Under the pieces are notes generated by a model. It made no database searches and was not told where the DNA came from. It saw only the letters and a program-made list of their open reading frames with translations. The translations under genes and the position numbers were made by a program. Below, in pieces: positions 58,601 to 64,000 of a stretch of 64,000 nucleotides of DNA (the first letter of the stretch is position 1; each line of letters opens with the position of its first letter). This stretch comes from Phylloscopus collybita (taxonomy: Eukaryota; Chordata; Aves; Passeriformes; Phylloscopidae): contig JAJNNQ010000019.1 in assembly GCA_027886175.1 (NCBI GenBank), positions 16,511,501 to 16,575,500 on the forward strand, given 5' to 3'.

Positions 58601-60131
58601 TGGCCCCACAGCAAGTTCTGCTGTGTGAAACACCCGAGGAGAGCAGCAGAGCCAGGGATGCCCCAGGACAACCCTCCCCAGCACCCCGGGGGTGTCACAC
58701 TGAGCACTCCCGTTCCAGCTACACACAAGCAACACCAACAACCATTCCTTTGGCTCACCAGGTACCCAAAGCTTCCCATTACCACATCAAGCCAAAGATT
58801 TCCCACTAGATAAACCCTCCTTCAGCCATGTCACAAAATTCCTAAAGTCGGGCTTCCTCTAGGTGCCATGAGGGTGACACAGTAAGGGAAAGCCTCTTTG
58901 GTTACTAATTAAGCTATAAATAAGCTGCTCAGGCTCTGGTATGGAGTCTGGTTTTTGAAGCCTCATTGAAGGTGTCAGTGCTACCAGAAAGGGTGGGGGG
59001 CTCGGTTTTGTTTTACATCAGCTGCACTCTCCTCCTGAAGCGAGAGAGCAAAGGGAGGTTGTGACAGAGCTGATGTGAAGTTGACAGCTCCTCAGCTACC
59101 AGGGAAGATAGCAGAGGCAACAGCAGCTCCATCCCCATCCCTCCTTCACCCCTTGCTGGTGCAAGCTGCCTTTGTGGTGGCTGCAGTATCATGTGCAGGC
59201 TGAGCTCATGCTCTGATGCCTGAACCGAACATGGCCACACCATCTTCTCTGCTCTTGAGCCATTACGGGAAACCACTTTCAAATGCACCACGAGCCTCAC
59301 CAGGGCTGTGACATTCTCCATGTCCAGCAGCCTTGGCATCTCCTTGCATCTGCAACGCACCAGTCAGGATTCATACACCTTCCTGAAGCGGCTTGTAGAG
59401 AAAATAGCCCCGAGACAGTTGTTCCATCGGCGAGACCCTGCACCAGCGTTTGCCGTATTCCCGCACCACGCAGCGCGGCTTCAGCCACCTGCAGCACCGC
59501 GAACGCCCTCAGGGGCTGAGGAAGCCGATCTCGAACCGCGGCCGCCGCCCGCATCCCTCTGGCTCCGGCGAGCTCCGCATCCCTCCGGCCCCGCGGGCTC
59601 CGGGGTCGGCACTCTCCCTTTCTCCCTTTCTCCCGGAGCCGCAGAGGGCACCTAGAGGGGCCCGGCGGGGCTGGGGGCTCCGCAACAGGGCGGGAACGCG
59701 AGGCTCCGGCCGCCCCCGGGGCGGGAGATGGGGGCGGCTGCGTCCCGAGCGCTGCTGCGGGCGGCTCTCGGTGCCCGGCTCCGCCGGCCCCGCTCCGCAG
59801 AGGCACCGTCCCTGCCCAGGGGAGCCCACCCAGCGACACCCGGCGCTGCTGAGTCACCGGAGCGGCTTGGCCGCGCTCGCACCGAACCCCAGGGCCGCCG
59901 CCGTGGGGCTGACCGGCCCGGAGCGGGGCAGCGGGGCCGGTCCCGGGACAGCCGCGGCCCCGGGCGCGGAGCGATGCGCGGCGGTGCGGGCGGGGGCCGG
60001 GGGCCGCTGCGGGGCGGCCTCACCTGCTGCGGGCGGGCCGGGGGCTGCGGGCCGGGCTCACCTTCCGTGGCATAGCTGTGGTCTCGCAGGAAACTGCTGC
60101 TGATCTTACGGGTCTCAGCGTCCTCCTCCAT
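10347..60131 (-). CDS. PPP2R2B: PPP2R2B, complete coding sequence in nine exons
   Basis: This is the B55-beta regulatory subunit of protein phosphatase 2A. It binds the A/C core enzyme and selects substrates; in mammals it is enriched in neurons. Coding exons in transcript order are 60062-60131, 27068-27165, 25445-25610, 24027-24139, 17400-17577, 15014-15178, 13036-13205, 12444-12535 and 10347-10626. They total 1332 nt, 443 residues plus TAG, the same length as human PPP2R2B. The protein is a seven-WD-repeat propeller running from the N-terminal MEEDAETRK to the C-terminal [11 protein letters not shown]. The stretch [20 protein letters not shown] matches the beta paralogue rather than alpha. 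The N-terminus corresponds to the human B-beta-1 isoform. Introns 2 to 8 are short (0.5-6.4 kb) and intron 1 is 32.9 kb. All splice borders are GT/AG. Confidence 0.97.
10627..12443 (-). other. PPP2R2B: PPP2R2B intron 8 with LTR-like sequence
   Basis: Two LTR-like stretches on the + strand fill much of the intron. One runs about 10780-11345, with AATAAA at 11311 and a TATA-like TTTATAAC at about 11350. The other runs about 11400-11980, with AATAAA at 11718. A (CAG)6 run is at 11204-11221. I could not define their ends. Confidence 0.4.
12444..12535 (-). CDS. PPP2R2B: PPP2R2B exon 8
   Basis: It encodes [16 protein letters not shown] to VWNGSD plus two bases of a Ser codon, 92 nt. The acceptor is actggcag and the donor gtgagc. 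Confidence 0.97.
13036..13205 (-). CDS. PPP2R2B: PPP2R2B exon 7
   Basis: It encodes (F)[13 protein letters not shown] to NRPIETYQ, 170 nt, including the WD core VKVWDLN. The acceptor is ttgcacag and the donor gtgagt. Confidence 0.97.
13786..14016. repeat. 43-bp minisatellite
   Basis: Five full copies and a partial copy of a 43-bp unit that includes CACACATACACAGAGGAGA and CAGGATGGGGGTCC. Unit starts are near 13786, 13829, 13872, 13915 and 13958. Copies differ by only a few bases. Confidence 0.95.
14408..14982 (+). mobile_element. Solo LTR, family 1, with an internal insertion
   Basis: It starts TGTAGCCACGG and ends CTACAGGGACA. The 5' 65 bases and the 3' 220 bases align with the 294-bp copy at 16120. 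Roughly 290 unrelated bases (about 14475-14762) separate them. Flanks GTGTCT and GTGCCC are only a weak target-site match. Confidence 0.75.
15014..15178 (-). CDS. PPP2R2B: PPP2R2B exon 6
   Basis: It encodes (N)[15 protein letters not shown] to ALCDRHAK plus one base of a Phe codon, 165 nt. The acceptor is ctgccag and the donor gtgagt. High CpG content near the 3' end of the exon is notable but not disruptive. Confidence 0.97.
15495..16058 (+). mobile_element. LTR-like element, family 3 (5'-truncated)
   Basis: It shares a 60-base stretch around 15710-15770 (ATCTCTGCTCCAACAGA then AGGACTTACTTTTGGAC) with 44825-44885. The 3' part looks like a U5 end, with CCTGTCTTTCC and CCAAGACA at its close. 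The class is inferred. Confidence 0.5.
16120..16413 (+). mobile_element. Solo LTR, family 1
   Basis: 294 bp, TGTAGCC to AGCGACA, with GTATAAAG (TATA-like) and GAATAAAC (poly(A) signal) in the expected order. Flanks CTCCGT and TTCCGT form a 6-bp target-site duplication with one mismatch. The 6-bp length suggests an ERVK-like element. Confidence 0.85.
17400..17577 (-). CDS. PPP2R2B: PPP2R2B exon 5
   Basis: It encodes [15 protein letters not shown] to EITNQSF plus one base of an Asn codon, 178 nt. The acceptor is ctcctgcag. The donor is TTTA|GTATCC, and the choice is fixed by the frame of exon 6, which restores [11 protein letters not shown]. Confidence 0.96.
18774..19077 (+). mobile_element. 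Solo LTR, family 1
   Basis: 304 bp, TGTTGCCACG to AGCGACA. Perfect 6-bp target-site duplication CCCCAG on both sides. It contains AGAAATAAACC as probable poly(A) signal. Confidence 0.93.
19154..19456 (+). mobile_element. Solo LTR, family 1
   Basis: 303 bp, TGTTGCCACG to AGCGACA. Perfect 6-bp target-site duplication ATTCTC. It contains GTATAAAA and ACAATAAAC. It starts only 76 bases after the previous LTR ends. Confidence 0.94.
24027..24139 (-). CDS. PPP2R2B: PPP2R2B exon 4
   Basis: It encodes (D)[18 protein letters not shown] to DPSMITVLR in 113 nt, a WD blade with the W-K variant. The residues around DPSMITVLR differ from human (DPATITTLR). The donor is CGG|GTGAGT. Confidence 0.97.
24140..25444 (-). 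other. PPP2R2B: PPP2R2B intron 3
   Basis: 1.3 kb. The part from 24600 to 25200 is AT-rich and free of recognisable repeats, with several TTAATT/TAATTA homeobox-like motifs. The rest is GC-rich and unremarkable. Confidence 0.5.
25445..25610 (-). CDS. PPP2R2B: PPP2R2B exon 3
   Basis: It encodes [15 protein letters not shown] to YFLLSTN plus one base of an Asp codon. Length is 166 nt. The acceptor is cccttgcag. The donor reads ACG|GTAG. Confidence 0.97.
25611..27067 (-). other. PPP2R2B: PPP2R2B intron 2
   Basis: 1.46 kb. It holds a minus-strand solo LTR (25758-26060). The remainder is unique-looking. Confidence 0.55.
25758..26060 (-). mobile_element. Solo LTR, family 1
   Basis: 303 bp, read on the - strand as TGTTGCCATGC to CAGCGATA. 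Perfect 6-bp target-site duplication GGAATG. It lies in the sense direction of PPP2R2B. Confidence 0.92.
27068..27165 (-). CDS. PPP2R2B: PPP2R2B exon 2
   Basis: It completes the split Ala codon and encodes [15 protein letters not shown] to FQREQE, the first WD blade. Length is 98 nt. The acceptor is tttaccag and the donor gtgagt. Confidence 0.97.
28835..29348. repeat. 10-bp-based minisatellite (CCAGTGCTCA)
   Basis: About 510 bases built from CAGTGCTCAC units joined by CACACACAC, AAACACAC or CAATG linkers. The array is irregular, with compound units of 20-30 bp. Confidence 0.95.
30184..30485 (+). mobile_element. Solo LTR, family 2
   Basis: 302 bp, TGTAGCCATGG to CAGCATCA, with GCATAAAGG and GGAATAAAG. 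The flanks share GAGCT as target-site duplication. Confidence 0.88.
30959..31205. repeat. A-rich low-complexity tract
   Basis: About 245 bases of A runs broken by C and CC (AAAAC-type and AAC units), with a C10 run near 31035. No element boundary is visible. Confidence 0.9.
31627..31675. repeat. Poly(T) tract
   Basis: About 45 T with two single C interruptions. It could be a retrotransposon tail on the - strand, but no element body can be recognised next to it. Confidence 0.85.
32105..32462. repeat. 62-bp minisatellite
   Basis: Five to six copies of a 62-bp unit containing GCATCCTGTCCTCACTCC, GTTCCAGGCACATCATCCC and TGCTCCTAGAGCATCCCAA. Copies differ at few positions. A diverged half-unit starts the array. 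Confidence 0.95.
32770..33190 (-). mobile_element. CR1 LINE fragment, 3' end
   Basis: Read on the - strand, the element ends with TTTTCCAACCTAAATGATTCC, the typical CR1 3' terminus. Upstream of that the usual CR1 3' text is present, including GAGAAGGAGGCTCAG and GAACAGAGGGAATGGCC. The 5' limit is uncertain. Confidence 0.85.
33881..34185 (+). mobile_element. Solo LTR, family 2
   Basis: 305 bp, TGTAGCCATGG to CAGCATCA. Perfect 6-bp target-site duplication TCAGTG (33875-33880 and 34186-34191). It contains GCATAAAGG and GTAATAAAG. Confidence 0.94.
35263..35559 (-). mobile_element. Solo LTR, family 1
   Basis: 297 bp on the - strand, TGTAGCCACGG to CAGCAGCA. The flanks GGACAC and GGACAG make a 6-bp target-site duplication with one mismatch. 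Internal GTATAAAG and GAATAAAC are present. Confidence 0.88.
36764..36898 (-). mobile_element. tRNA-Ile-derived SINE (TguSINE1-like)
   Basis: On the - strand the head reads TTAGCTCTGTTGGTTAGAGC (A box region) followed by GTGGTGCAGATAATGCCAAG and the B-box-like GTGAGTTCAGTCTCC, clearly derived from tRNA-Ile. The tail ends ATTCTGTGATTTCC, like CR1. Such SINEs are known from zebra finch and other songbirds. Confidence 0.85.
37103..37425. repeat. 17-bp minisatellite (CTGCAGCCCCTGCCCTC)
   Basis: About 18 copies of a 17-bp unit, with 15-bp variants lacking CC between 37298 and 37345. PstI-like CTGCAG occurs in every copy. Confidence 0.95.
37456..37866. repeat. Pentamer array (GGGCT)n with GAGCT and GGGTT variants
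   Basis: About 400 bases of almost pure pentamers. GGGCT dominates, with GAGCT, GGACT, GGGTT and occasional GTCCT units. The + strand is G-rich; GGG recurs every five bases, so the G3N2 quadruplex pattern is met many times over. Confidence 0.97.
38895..39275 (+). mobile_element. LTR-like element (separate family)
   Basis: The stretch has TATAAAAATG at 39090, AATAAA at 39208 and a GT/TC-rich U5-like end finishing near AAGGCATCA. This layout is like an avian LTR promoter, poly(A) signal and U5. The 5' boundary and any target-site duplication are not resolved. Confidence 0.5.
41846..42053. repeat. Local duplication, copy A (no LTR inserted)
   Basis: About 208 bases matching 43142-43234 plus 43534-43648 in the same order. 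In this copy GGTGAG occurs once where copy B has an LTR flanked by GGTGAG on both sides. Confidence 0.9.
42225..42518 (-). mobile_element. Solo LTR, family 1
   Basis: 294 bp on the - strand, TGTAGCCACGG to ATAGCGACA. Perfect 6-bp target-site duplication CACACC. Confidence 0.94.
42713..43024 (+). mobile_element. Solo LTR, family 2
   Basis: 312 bp, TGTAGCCATGG to CAGCATCA. Flanks ACAGAT and GCAGAT are a target-site duplication with one mismatch. Confidence 0.9.
43142..43648. repeat. Local duplication, copy B (interrupted by an LTR)
   Basis: Same sequence as 41846-42053, split by the solo LTR at 43235-43527. Copies differ by scattered substitutions. Confidence 0.9.
43235..43527 (-). mobile_element. 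Solo LTR, family 1, in duplicated sequence
   Basis: 293 bp on the - strand, TGTAGTGAGG to CAGTGACC. Perfect 6-bp target-site duplication GGTGAG. Its exact boundaries are confirmed by the unfilled copy at 41846-42053. Confidence 0.95.
44490..44990 (+). mobile_element. LTR-like element, family 3
   Basis: It starts near TGTTTTTTCTTTATC, has TGGATAAAAACTGAG as a TATA-like site, and shares the stretch around 44825-44885 with 15710-15770. The 3' part matches less well and may be truncated. Confidence 0.55.
46005..46045 (+). mobile_element. Possible CR1 3' end remnant
   Basis: ATGGTCCCTTTCCAACCTCAA followed by AGAATCTATGG resembles a diverged CR1 3' terminus. Too short to be sure. Confidence 0.35.
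47613..47922 (+). mobile_element. Solo LTR, family 2
   Basis: 310 bp, TGTAGCCATGG to CAGCATCA. The flanks (ACCCAC and GTGGAC) do not match, unlike the other copies, so a later rearrangement or recombination between copies is possible. Confidence 0.85.
48395..48765. repeat. GT-rich microsatellite with GAGTGT units
   Basis: About 370 bases of (GT)n broken by GAGT, CTGAGT, GAGA and TATGA, a compound TG/GAGTG array. On the PPP2R2B sense strand it reads as CA-rich. Confidence 0.95.
49968..50245 (-). mobile_element. LTR-like element, family 4, copy 1
   Basis: On the - strand GGAATAAAGCCTTGGAACA (AATAAA at 50067-50072) lies downstream of GGATAAAAACCCC. It matches 56822-57115 in order and orientation, including CTAGCTCAG at the low end and the GCCATAGGTCAGAG segment. 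Ends are not resolved. Confidence 0.6.
54400..54800. promoter_or_regulatory. GC-rich, CpG-containing segment in intron 1
   Basis: A local rise in CpG within otherwise CpG-poor intron. It includes GCGGCCGC directly next to CTATTTTTAA, which fits the MEF2 consensus YTAWWWWTAR. A 12-bp triplet repeat (CTCACCAGGATG, about 54464-54508) is at the edge. It could be an alternative promoter or enhancer; this is inference. Confidence 0.35.
54845..54903 (+). mobile_element. CR1 LINE 3' end fragment
   Basis: CTGGACTCGATGATCTTGGA and GGTCTTTTTCAACCTTAATG are the classic CR1 3' end, here followed by GTGCTGTGATGCT. The element is heavily 5'-truncated. Confidence 0.8.
55080..55330 (+). mobile_element. Possible ancient amniote repeat
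   Basis: GGGTCAGACTGGGAGCACAT followed by CCAGCCCAGCATCCTGTCTC resembles an old interspersed repeat common in reptiles and birds. Strongly diverged; the family is not certain. Confidence 0.35.
56822..57115 (-). mobile_element. LTR-like element, family 4, copy 2
   Basis: On the - strand GGAATAAAGCCTTGGAACA (AATAAA at 56916-56921) is downstream of GGATAAAACCCCC. It aligns with 49968-50245. It may continue to about 57250. Confidence 0.6.
57890..57911. repeat. Poly(T) tract
   Basis: An uninterrupted run of about 22 T in AT-rich sequence of intron 1, with no recognisable retrotransposon body beside it. Confidence 0.85.
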
Positions 60132-60335
60132 TGACGGCGGGCAGGCGGGCGCGGGGCGTCAGCAGCCGCAGCCGCGGATCCATCATCCCCCCCCGCGCCC
60201 TGCTCCGCGGCGGCGGCCGCCAAATGCGGCGGGGGGGGGCGCAGGGGCGGCGGTGCCCGGTGGCTCCTCCCATACGGCACCGACCGGCACCGCGCGGGCG
60301 GGCGGAGCGCGGCGCAGCCCCAGCCCCGAAGACCG
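59440..60335 (-). promoter_or_regulatory. PPP2R2B: CpG island with PPP2R2B first exon and promoter
   Basis: The stretch is very GC-rich with dense CpG and includes the first coding exon, its donor and its 5' side. GC boxes (GGGGCGG and complements) are frequent. The island extends more into intron 1 (59.4-60.06 kb) than upstream. No TATA box is evident near the start codon. The transcription start is inferred to lie between 60132 and about 60330. Confidence 0.7.
60062..60131 (-). CDS. PPP2R2B: PPP2R2B exon 1 (B-beta-1 N-terminus)
   Basis: It encodes 23 residues, [14 protein letters not shown] to SYATE, plus the first base of an Ala codon. Human has MEEDIDTRKINNSF at this place. The donor is GAAG|GTGAGC. 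The start context is TCAATGG, moderate for initiation because of T at -3. The exon lies at the edge of a CpG island. Confidence 0.96.
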
Positions 60336-60915
60336 TCCTGCTCCAGGAGACGCACCTGCCCCAAGAGCGCTCCTGCCCGGGGATGCTCCCACCACGGGGG
60401 ATGCTCCTGCCCCAGGAACAGTCCTGCCCGGGGATGCTCCCACCACAGGGGATGCTCCTGCCCCAGGAACAGTCCTGCCCGGGGTTGCTCCCACCACGGG
60501 GGAGGCTCCTGCCCGTGGGATGCTCCTGCCCGGGGATGCTCCTGCCACACGGGGATGCTCCTGCCCTGAGACGCGCCCTCCTGCTTGGGGATTTTGCTGC
60601 CCGGGAGATGCTCCTGCCTGGGTGATGCTCCTGCCTGGGTGATGCTCCTGCCCGGGGGATGCTCCTGCCTGGGGGATGCTCCCACCACGGGGGATGCTCC
60701 TGCCCGGGGGATGCTCCTGCCCGGGGATGCTCCTGCCCGGGGATGCTCCTGCCCTGAGACGCGCCCTCCTGCCTGGGGATGTTGCTGCCCGGGGACGCTC
60801 CCTCCTGCCCCGGGGACGCTGTCAGACCTGGTGACTCACCTGCCCCGGGAACAATCCTGCCCGGGGCGTCACTGGCCCCGGTGGACACCCCTGTCCCCGG
60901 GGAAGCTCCTGCAGC
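60336..60915. repeat. GC-rich minisatellite upstream of PPP2R2B exon 1
   Basis: A degenerate array of a unit near 17 bp, GGGGATGCTCCTGCCCG, with longer variants containing CCCACCACG and CCAGGAACAGT. A larger module carrying GAGACGCGCCCTCCTGC occurs at about 60568 and 60754, so part of the array was duplicated as a block. It lies 0.2-0.8 kb upstream of the start codon. Confidence 0.85.
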
Positions 60916-62210
60916 CTTCAGGCAGAAGGACTGCTGCTCCCTGACCTGCCTGCCCCAAAGATAAGATCCCAGCCGAGGGCTGAGGACACAGGCGTTTTTG
61001 GCAGAGCCAGAGCACACGAACGCTGGATGTCCCGGGGCAGGGGGTGAAGTAAGGGCCATGCCAGCAGTGCTAAGGAGATGTGTGCCCACTGGCAGCTGGC
61101 CCGGGCTCACCCTGTCTTGGCTTTGGAAGGGGGTAGGGATGCTCAGTGACTTGTGGCCACAAAGGTCGATGTGAATGGGAGGATTGGTGGCATCCAGAGA
61201 AGAGAATGAACACAAGGGCTATGGAGGAAGGGAGGGCTTTCCTGTTCAGGGTACATTTCAGAAAGGACAGGCTGTATTCTGGACTCATCATCTGGTGCAC
61301 ACCAAAGGGAAACAATTGCCCAAAACAATTGTCCACTGGAAGGGTTTTGTGTCTTGGTAGAGTCCAAGAAGAAGCCTTGGCTGAGCCACTGGCAGACACA
61401 GGGAAGAAAGTCACAGGAGGCAAGTTCCCTCAACTCCAGCACCTGAAATTGGAAGTAAAACCCAACTGTAGCATCAGAGCACAAGAAATCCCCAGCCAGG
61501 CAGCAATGTGCACACAGAGCAGCAGTGAGAGGACAGACACTGCTCCCCAGTCTCACATCTGACCTGCAGTGTCCCCTCTGCCCTCCCTGCTCCACTCCTC
61601 AGCAGCTGCTGAAGGGAAACAGATGCATGGACACAGCCTGGGGTCTGACCCGGGGCTGCACCCCACAGCACCCCACTGCTCCATGCTGCTGCCAAGATCC
61701 ACCTTAGCACTGCCCTGGCTGGCTCTGCACGAGAACACCCTCAGCGCTGGGCAGTGGCACTGGGGAGTTGGCACAGGCTGGCACAGGTGCCCTGGCACAG
61801 CCACGCTGTGTGCCCAGCCACCCTCCAGACCCCACACCACAGAGCTCGGTGTGCCATGGCACAGGAGCTGCTTGACAGTCCAGGGCCACATCAGCAGGGA
61901 GGGTAATTGTTGCTGGAACGGGAGGATGCAGAGAGCATGGAGAAAGATGGTGGATAACATTGTAAATACAGTGGTGCACTGCAGTTTGATTTCCTCTCCC
62001 AGCTGTAGTATCGTAATTAAAATCTCGTTGGGAAGGTGCAAGATTTTACAGCCTGTATTATTATTGTTATTCTGAGATTCACTGCCTGCTGGGGGTGAAT
62101 TCCAGGAGTAGCACAGGAGAGAGCACCTCTGAGCAAGAGGGCTCAAGGACTCCAGTACAACCAGTATGTACATCTTCTGCACAGCATGTTCCACACCTGT
62201 GCTGCACAAC
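60916..62210. other. PPP2R2B upstream region, no gene seen
   Basis: Mostly unique sequence of mixed composition. Open frames are short or share the GC-rich pattern of the neighbouring array. An AT-rich pocket lies at about 61960-62080. Confidence 0.5.
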
Positions 62211-62211
62211 C

Positions 62212-62990
62212 ACACCAGCACACTCAGCACACCCAGCACACCCAGCACATCCCTCAGACCAGCACACCCAGCACACCCAGCACACTCAGCACACCCAGCA
62301 CACCCAGCACACCCAGCACATCCCTCAGACCAGCACACCCAGCACACCCAGCACACCCAGCACACTCAGCACACCCAGTACACCCAGCACACCCTCCAGA
62401 CCAGCACACCCAGCACACAGCACACTCAGCACACCCAGCACACGCAGCACACCCAGCACACCCAGCACACCCAGCACACTCAGCACACTCAGCACACCCA
62501 GCACACGCAGCACACCCAGCACACCCAGCACACCCAGCACACTCAGCACACCCAGCACACCCAGCACATTCAGCACACCCAGTACACCCAGCACACCCAG
62601 CACACAGCACACTCAGCACACCCAGAGCACCCAGCACACCCAGCACACTCAGCACACCCAGCACACCCAGAGCACCCAGCACACCCAGCACACTCAGCAC
62701 ACCCAGCACACCCAGCACAGCCCCCAGATCAGCACACCCAGCACACCCAGCACACCCAGCACACCCAGAGCACCCAGCACACCCAGCACACCCAGCACAC
62801 CAGCACACTCAGTACACCCAGTACACCCTCCAGACCAGCACACCCAGCACACCCAGCACACCCAGCACACTCAGCACACAGCACACCCAGCACACCCAGC
62901 ACACAGCACACCCAGCACACCCAGCACACCCAGCACACCCAGCACACTCAGCACACCCAGCACACCCCCCCAGACCAGCACACCACTGCA
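62212..62990. repeat. 9-bp satellite, unit CACACCCAG
   Basis: About 780 bases of a 9-bp unit, AGCACACCC, interrupted at intervals by CCTCCAGACC or CCCTCAGACC spacers. Common variants are CACACTCAG, CACACGCAG and CACAGAGCA. Because 9 is a multiple of 3, all frames stay open and give long His/Pro/Ser/Thr or Cys/Val/Leu frames that are not genes. Confidence 0.95.
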
Positions 62991-64000
62991 CAAGCACCTC
63001 ACACCTTTTGGAGGAGTGTGCAGATACTCTCAGACAAGAGTCAAGGGAGGGAAAGCTTGTTCTACCCATTGTGACCTTATGAAGAAAGGTGAATTCCCAG
63101 GCCCACAGCTGCCTGCCTCCCCAGGATGTTTTCTGACACGCTGTCACATGGAGGCTGATACAAGACATTGTAAAACTGCACCTTGGAGAACTCTGGCACT
63201 TACTCATATGCATAGATAACTTCAGGATTTGTCTGTCAACCACATCACGTCACAGGCCACTCATTAATACAGGAATTGCTAATGTGACAAGCCAGAAGCA
63301 TTCATCAGACAGGCATAAGCCTGAAGTCTCCATGGCCAGGCCTTCCTTGAATTATCCTGGGATGTGAGTTACTCACTATAATCACCAGGCACACGTTGAA
63401 GTCAAGAGAACACATTGGCTGAGGCTGCTCTTGGCTGCAGTGGGTGAGAGCCACAGGTCAGTCTGAATTCACTCCCTGTGAGAAGGCACAGGACCTGGCC
63501 ATGGCTTCGTGGCACAGCACAGATATGCTGACCAAAGCTCTCTTGCAGGCCAAAAAAAGAGCCACAGCACTAACATCATGCTTTAGAAATGATTGTTGTG
63601 TTGCTGGCAGCTCTCATGCATGAGACCTCGACACACCACAGGACTTGGAAGTGCTGCTGGCCCTGGGCAAGGCAGCTGACACCTCTGTCTGTGGTGCCCT
63701 CTCTCCCGAGGGAAGGACAGGCGCCTCCCGCAGGACAAGAGAGATGGCAAAGAAAGATTAAACCACAGCACTATCCCCAGGATCTGGGTTCTCTCTGTCT
63801 ACAAACCACACTCACCTGTGGGTGTCCTGTAGGGGGCAAGAGCAGATTCAGGACAAGAAAAATAAAGACCAGTTTTGAATAAGCAGTTGTTACCATTTCA
63901 CCCTCTCCCATCAGACCCCAGATGCCAAACCCCAGGCCAAAGGCAATGCCCAGCTGAGTAAAGAGTCCCTGAAATGCCCACGAGTATCATAACAGGTGAC
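62991..64000. other. Sequence beyond the 9-bp satellite, no gene seen
   Basis: Unique-looking sequence on the far upstream side of PPP2R2B. AATAAAG occurs at about 63860 on the + strand, but no coding exon is recognisable. Confidence 0.4.

Larger units (their letters stand above)
27166..60061 (-). other. PPP2R2B: PPP2R2B intron 1
   Basis: 32.9 kb, the largest intron, containing most repeats listed separately. I found no exon here, including no clear match for the alternative B-beta-2 first exon known from mammals. The AT-rich unique stretches at about 43650-43880, 45100-46450 and 52950-53330 are the best candidates for conserved regulatory sequence. Confidence 0.6.

Noticed and set aside
27166..60061. 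Alternative PPP2R2B first exon for the mitochondrial B-beta-2 isoform
   Set aside because: I looked for a short start exon with a hydrophobic/basic N-terminus and a donor in the right phase but could not support any candidate by eye.
59450..60103. Possible divergent gene in the CpG island (217-codon + strand frame)
   Set aside because: Arg/Gly/Pro/Ala-rich translation of CpG island sequence. No exon continuation or known protein.
60115..61215. Open frame of 366 codons on the - strand upstream of PPP2R2B exon 1
   Set aside because: It is the translated GC-rich promoter minisatellite, in a different frame from PPP2R2B, with no recognisable protein.
62095..63219. Open frames of up to 374 codons, rich in His/Pro/Ser/Thr or Cys/Val/Leu
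   Set aside because: The 9-bp satellite keeps several frames on both strands open at once. No domain is present.

Overview
The window is nuclear DNA from a vertebrate, most likely a passerine bird. Two genes are recognisable, in convergent orientation. The 3' part of TCERG1 (transcription elongation regulator 1) lies on the + strand at 2101-5874. The complete coding sequence of PPP2R2B (PP2A regulatory subunit B55-beta) lies on the - strand from 60131 to 10347. Human chromosome 5q32 also carries TCERG1 next to PPP2R2B. The avian assignment rests on short introns, GC- and minisatellite-rich sequence typical of microchromosomes, CR1 LINE tails, a tRNA-Ile-headed SINE with a CR1-like tail (TguSINE1-like), and many solo LTRs.

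Layout: 1-2100 is a TCERG1 intron that opens with a 58-bp minisatellite. 2101-5874 holds six TCERG1 coding exons (304 residues plus stop), covering FF domains 3 to 6 and the Pro-rich C-terminus. 5875 to about 6795 is the TCERG1 3'UTR with a clear poly(A) signal. About 6.8-8.7 kb is intergenic. About 8.7-10.35 kb is probable PPP2R2B 3'UTR. 10347-60131 is PPP2R2B: nine coding exons give exactly 443 codons plus stop, and every junction keeps frame with GT/AG borders. Exon 1 sits in a CpG island at about 59.4-60.3 kb. Above 60131 lies the promoter side of PPP2R2B, with a GC-rich minisatellite (60336-60915) and a 9-bp satellite (62.2-63.0 kb); I recognise no gene there.

The PPP2R2B introns hold a dense set of repeats. 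Twelve solo LTRs of two related families are present, and for most of them the target-site duplications can be read directly. There are several other LTR-like stretches, one SINE, CR1 fragments and at least eight tandem arrays. One array is a roughly 400-bp GGGCT/GAGCT pentamer block. A local duplication at 41.8/43.1 kb preserves an unfilled copy of one LTR insertion site.

The two genes have no known shared pathway. TCERG1 couples RNA polymerase II elongation with splicing in the nucleus. PPP2R2B directs PP2A to substrates, mainly in neurons. I found no convincing new gene system. The most interesting material is structural: the promoter minisatellite beside the first PPP2R2B exon (the region that carries the SCA12 CAG repeat in humans), the LTR cluster with its readable insertion history, the pentamer array, and a nearly identical duplication across two TCERG1 introns. 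All long open frames outside the listed exons come from tandem repeats or GC-rich sequence.
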